NCBI GenBank assembly: GCA_016200265.1
Contig: JACQFE010000012.1
Location: forward strand, 84,332-148,331
Origin: Planctomycetota bacterium
GTDB taxonomy: Bacteria > Planctomycetota > Phycisphaerae > UBA1845
Direction of reading: 5' to 3'
Length of the DNA stretch: 64,000 nucleotides
Position 1 is the first letter of the stretch, and every line of letters starts with the position of its first letter. Position numbers and translations under genes: made by a program. Shown in pieces: positions 62,091-64,000 of this stretch. A model generated the notes under the pieces. That model saw only the letters and a program-made list of their open reading frames with translations. It was not told the DNA's origin and made no database searches.

Positions 62091-62443
62091 TGGACATGAT
62101 GCAAGCGGAAGGTGTTCGCCTTCCGCAACATACGAACCGCTCAGACGTGCTTGGCAATCCGCTTGACACGAGTTTTGTCGAGCACCAAGAGCGAAGCAGC
62201 GGTCCGCCTGCCGGACCGTTCCATCGATGGCTGTCGCTGGAACAGATTCGGAAGATGCAGCGGATGCGACGTCAGACGGTGCTGGAGGCGATGCTCTCTG
62301 GGGAACTGCCTTACGAGCAACGCGGTCGCATCCGCTACGCACGGCTGAGTGATGTTTTGATTTGGGAAGAGAAGCGACTGAGAAGCGATTCGACTCCCAG
62401 CCGTCGGGCCATCGCTCCGGAACTAGCGGACTTGGCGGGATGA
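62090..62443 (+). CDS. Excisionase/MerR-like HTH DNA-binding protein
   Basis: About 117 residues; the start overlaps the previous stop (GTG 62087 or ATG 62090 or 62096). C-terminal half: WLSLEQIRKMQRMRRQTVLE, AMLSGELPYEQRGRIRYARL, then SDVLIWEEKRL, a helix-turn-helix of the excisionase/HTH_17 type. N-terminal 50 residues are less ordered. Probably a regulator or directionality factor of the element. Confidence 0.7.
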   Translation: MDMMQAEGVRLPQHTNRSDVLGNPLDTSFVEHQERSSGPPAGPFHRWLSLEQIRKMQRMRRQTVLEAMLSGELPYEQRGRIRYARLSDVLIWEEKRLRSDSTPSRRAIAPELADLAG

Positions 62444-62589
62444 GTGTGGAACTTCTCACGGTGAAGCTGTGCGAGCCTGGTTGACTCGGTGGCAGATGGC
62501 CGGAATCGCGAAGCTGCTTCAATGGAGGTGGCACATCGGCGTACACGACTATTAGGAAATGATGAACCCTATAAAAAGGCCAGGGGAAA

Positions 62590-63759
62590 ATGAACGGCAA
62601 ATGGATTAAGACCTACATAGGTTGCGGAAGGTATGAATTTGAAGTCTGGGCAATAACCGGGGAGCGGGGACCGTGCTATGTAACGACGGTCCGCTGCATT
62701 CCACGCGAGGAAGGTCGCCAGCCTCCTTCGTCGTTTCGCACGGAGGTGCAGTTCATGCTTGCCGCAATGAATGGGGCAACCTCATTAGCCAATCGCTTGC
62801 AGCGACGAGCCAATCGAGAAGAAACCAGAAAGCAGGCCAACAAATCCCCGCGCCCCTCCCCCGCGTCGCGGCCTTCGCCGCTCCGCTGCTCGCCCCCTCC
62901 CCCTACTGATTTTGCTAACGCAAAATCATCCGCCGAAGGGGGCTGCGCGGACCCGAACAGCAGCCGCGAGAAAGCAGCAGAGTGCGCGGACAAGTACATC
63001 GAGGTGGTTTCTGAGGAGCAAGTTCGAAGACTGCAAGAGCCATATAGACCCGACCCGCACATGAGCTCGGTGGTTTCGTACCCGAATCGGTGCAACCTGT
63101 GGGGCGACGCCAGATTTCACGGAAACTGTGATGGCACGCTATTCAAGGACCTTGTGCTTCGCTACCAACCGCAAAGCGTCGCAGACCCCATGATGGGCTC
63201 AGGCACAACACAAGATGTCATCAGCGGCCTAAATCGCCATAGCGGCACGAGTATCCAATATTGGGGCTCAGACCTTGCAAAGGGATTCAACGCCATCACT
63301 CAATCATTGCCGGGTCGGTTTGACCTGGTGTGGGTCCATCCGCCTTATTGGAACATCGTTCGCTACAGTACTTCTATCGCGGATTTGAGCAGTTGTGCAA
63401 ACTACGATGAGTTCCGGTTCGGACTTCATGCCGCACTCAAGAACTGTTTTCGAGCCTTGACGGTCGGTGGACGCCTCGCAGTCTTGGTCGGTGATGTCCG
63501 CCGCGGCGGACGCTATGTGCCCATTGTTCGTGACCTCTTGAATTGGGAAGGCGAACTCGGCGAACTTCGCTCAATCATCATCAAGGCCCAGCACAACGTA
63601 AGGTCGAATTCAAAGCAGTACTCCGCGATGGAGAACGTGAGAATTCAACATGAGTATTGTGTGATTTTTCAGCGTTCCGTGGAGGTCAAGCGGGTCACAG
63701 AGCCGCTATCAGACCCCGACAGCAATGCACAACCACCGACAAATGAGGTCGTGAAATGA
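62590..63759 (+). CDS. DNA methyltransferase (N6-adenine/N4-cytosine type) with unusual N-terminal domain
   Basis: 389 residues. Catalytic region: SAM motif [14 protein letters not shown] and catalytic motif WVHPPYW (of the DPPY/SPPY kind), then [16 protein letters not shown] and EYCVIFQR near the end. N-terminal 80 residues ([39 protein letters not shown]) resemble the small proteins at 61324 and 61776. A low-complexity Pro/Ser linker with a palindrome (62907-62928) joins the parts. Probably an orphan methyltransferase of the element; no restriction gene seen. Confidence 0.82.
   Translation: MNGKWIKTYIGCGRYEFEVWAITGERGPCYVTTVRCIPREEGRQPPSSFRTEVQFMLAAMNGATSLANRLQRRANREETRKQANKSPRPSPASRPSPLRCSPPPPTDFANAKSSAEGGCADPNSSREKAAECADKYIEVVSEEQVRRLQEPYRPDPHMSSVVSYPNRCNLWGDARFHGNCDGTLFKDLVLRYQPQSVADPMMGSGTTQDVISGLNRHSGTSIQYWGSDLAKGFNAITQSLPGRFDLVWVHPPYWNIVRYSTSIADLSSCANYDEFRFGLHAALKNCFRALTVGGRLAVLVGDVRRGGRYVPIVRDLLNWEGELGELRSIIIKAQHNVRSNSKQYSAMENVRIQHEYCVIFQRSVEVKRVTEPLSDPDSNAQPPTNEVVK
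62907..62928. repeat. Palindrome inside the methyltransferase gene
   Basis: TGATTTTGC/GCAAAATCA with a 4-base loop TAAC: a perfect 9-bp stem. Flanked by C-rich (62892-62903) and G-rich (62938-62943) runs that can also pair. Lies in the linker between the N-terminal and catalytic domains. Confidence 0.5.
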
Positions 63760-64000
63760 AACTCATCACCAATGAAATGCGGTCGAAACTTCCGCCGCTG
63801 TACAGCACAGAGCACGAAGACGACCCCGTGGCACTCGTAAAATTCTTCACGCCGTGGAGTGATTGGACTTGGTACGGCGTTGAGTTTGATGGACAGGACT
63901 TGTTTTTCGGATTGGTCGTCGGATTCGAATCCGAGCTCGGCTATTTTTCGCTCCGGGAACTCGAAAGCCTCCGCGGACCGGGCGGCCTACGCATCGAACG
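63756..64000 (+). CDS. DUF2958-like protein (partial at right edge)
   Basis: ATG 63756 overlaps the stop of the methyltransferase (ATGA). 81 residues visible: [20 protein letters not shown], then [20 protein letters not shown], and [26 protein letters not shown]. These match DUF2958, a small family frequent on plasmids and ICEs. Function unknown. Runs off the right edge. Confidence 0.85.
   Translation, partial: MKLITNEMRSKLPPLYSTEHEDDPVALVKFFTPWSDWTWYGVEFDGQDLFFGLVVGFESELGYFSLRELESLRGPGGLRIE

Noticed and set aside
61569..62600. 343-codon frame on the minus strand
   Set aside because: Lies opposite three well-supported plus-strand genes with RBSs; composition is not protein-like.

Overview
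The window most resembles chromosome plus integrated mobile DNA from a member of the Planctomycetota (a Phycisphaerae-like bacterium is my best guess). This rests on small ECF sigma factors next to large membrane Ser/Thr kinases, many secreted proteins with dockerin-like DxDxDGxVD repeats, an IPTL-CTERM-like tail, and a planctomycete-style tyrosine integrase. GC is moderately high and fairly even. No rRNA, complete tRNA or CRISPR array was seen. Region 1 (1-26100) is a heavy-metal resistance supercluster. It holds the edge fragment of one RND adaptor, an ECF sigma/anti-sigma pair, a YHS-domain protein, a CusB/CusA-type Cu(I)/Ag(I) pump whose CusA is about 350 residues longer than usual, a run of Met/His/Cys-rich small proteins and lipoproteins, a lipoprotein trypsin-like protease, three SAM-dependent methyltransferases, a LysR regulator, a complete CzcCBA-like divalent-cation pump (outer-membrane, adaptor and inner-membrane parts), and an EamA permease with a very His-rich tail. 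The third methyltransferase has an in-frame UGA where relatives have a conserved Cys. A stem-loop fitting the bacterial SECIS pattern follows, so it is a strong candidate selenoprotein. A 31-bp motif occurs four times in intergenic parts of this region.

Region 2 (about 26260-53935) is bracketed by two imperfect 90-bp direct repeats. It starts with a truncated tRNA-Gly (5' half) and a tyrosine integrase. Its interior is mirror-symmetric: at each of two loci a LuxR-type HTH gene heads an outward-pointing series of secreted, repeat-rich surface proteins, and lies divergent from an ECF sigma gene followed by a membrane Ser/Thr kinase pointing inward. Left-hand secreted genes are all on the minus strand (FG-GAP/IPTL-CTERM protein, two tail-fibre-like paralogues, a T5SS/PEP-CTERM-associated-repeat protein, a dockerin protein). 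Right-hand ones are all on the plus strand (thrombospondin-3/dockerin, Gly-rich, 20-residue-repeat/dockerin, NHL-propeller and phospholipase-C-like proteins). This looks like a signalling and surface-display island.

Region 3 (53900-64000) is plasmid- or ICE-like: a replication-initiator-like protein, ParA and a partner, two PIN-type toxin-antitoxin loci (one toxin frameshifted), a zinc-finger hypothetical, small beta-rich proteins, an excisionase-like HTH, a DNA methyltransferase and a DUF2958 protein running off the right edge. Palindromic elements lie between convergent genes and inside two reading frames here.
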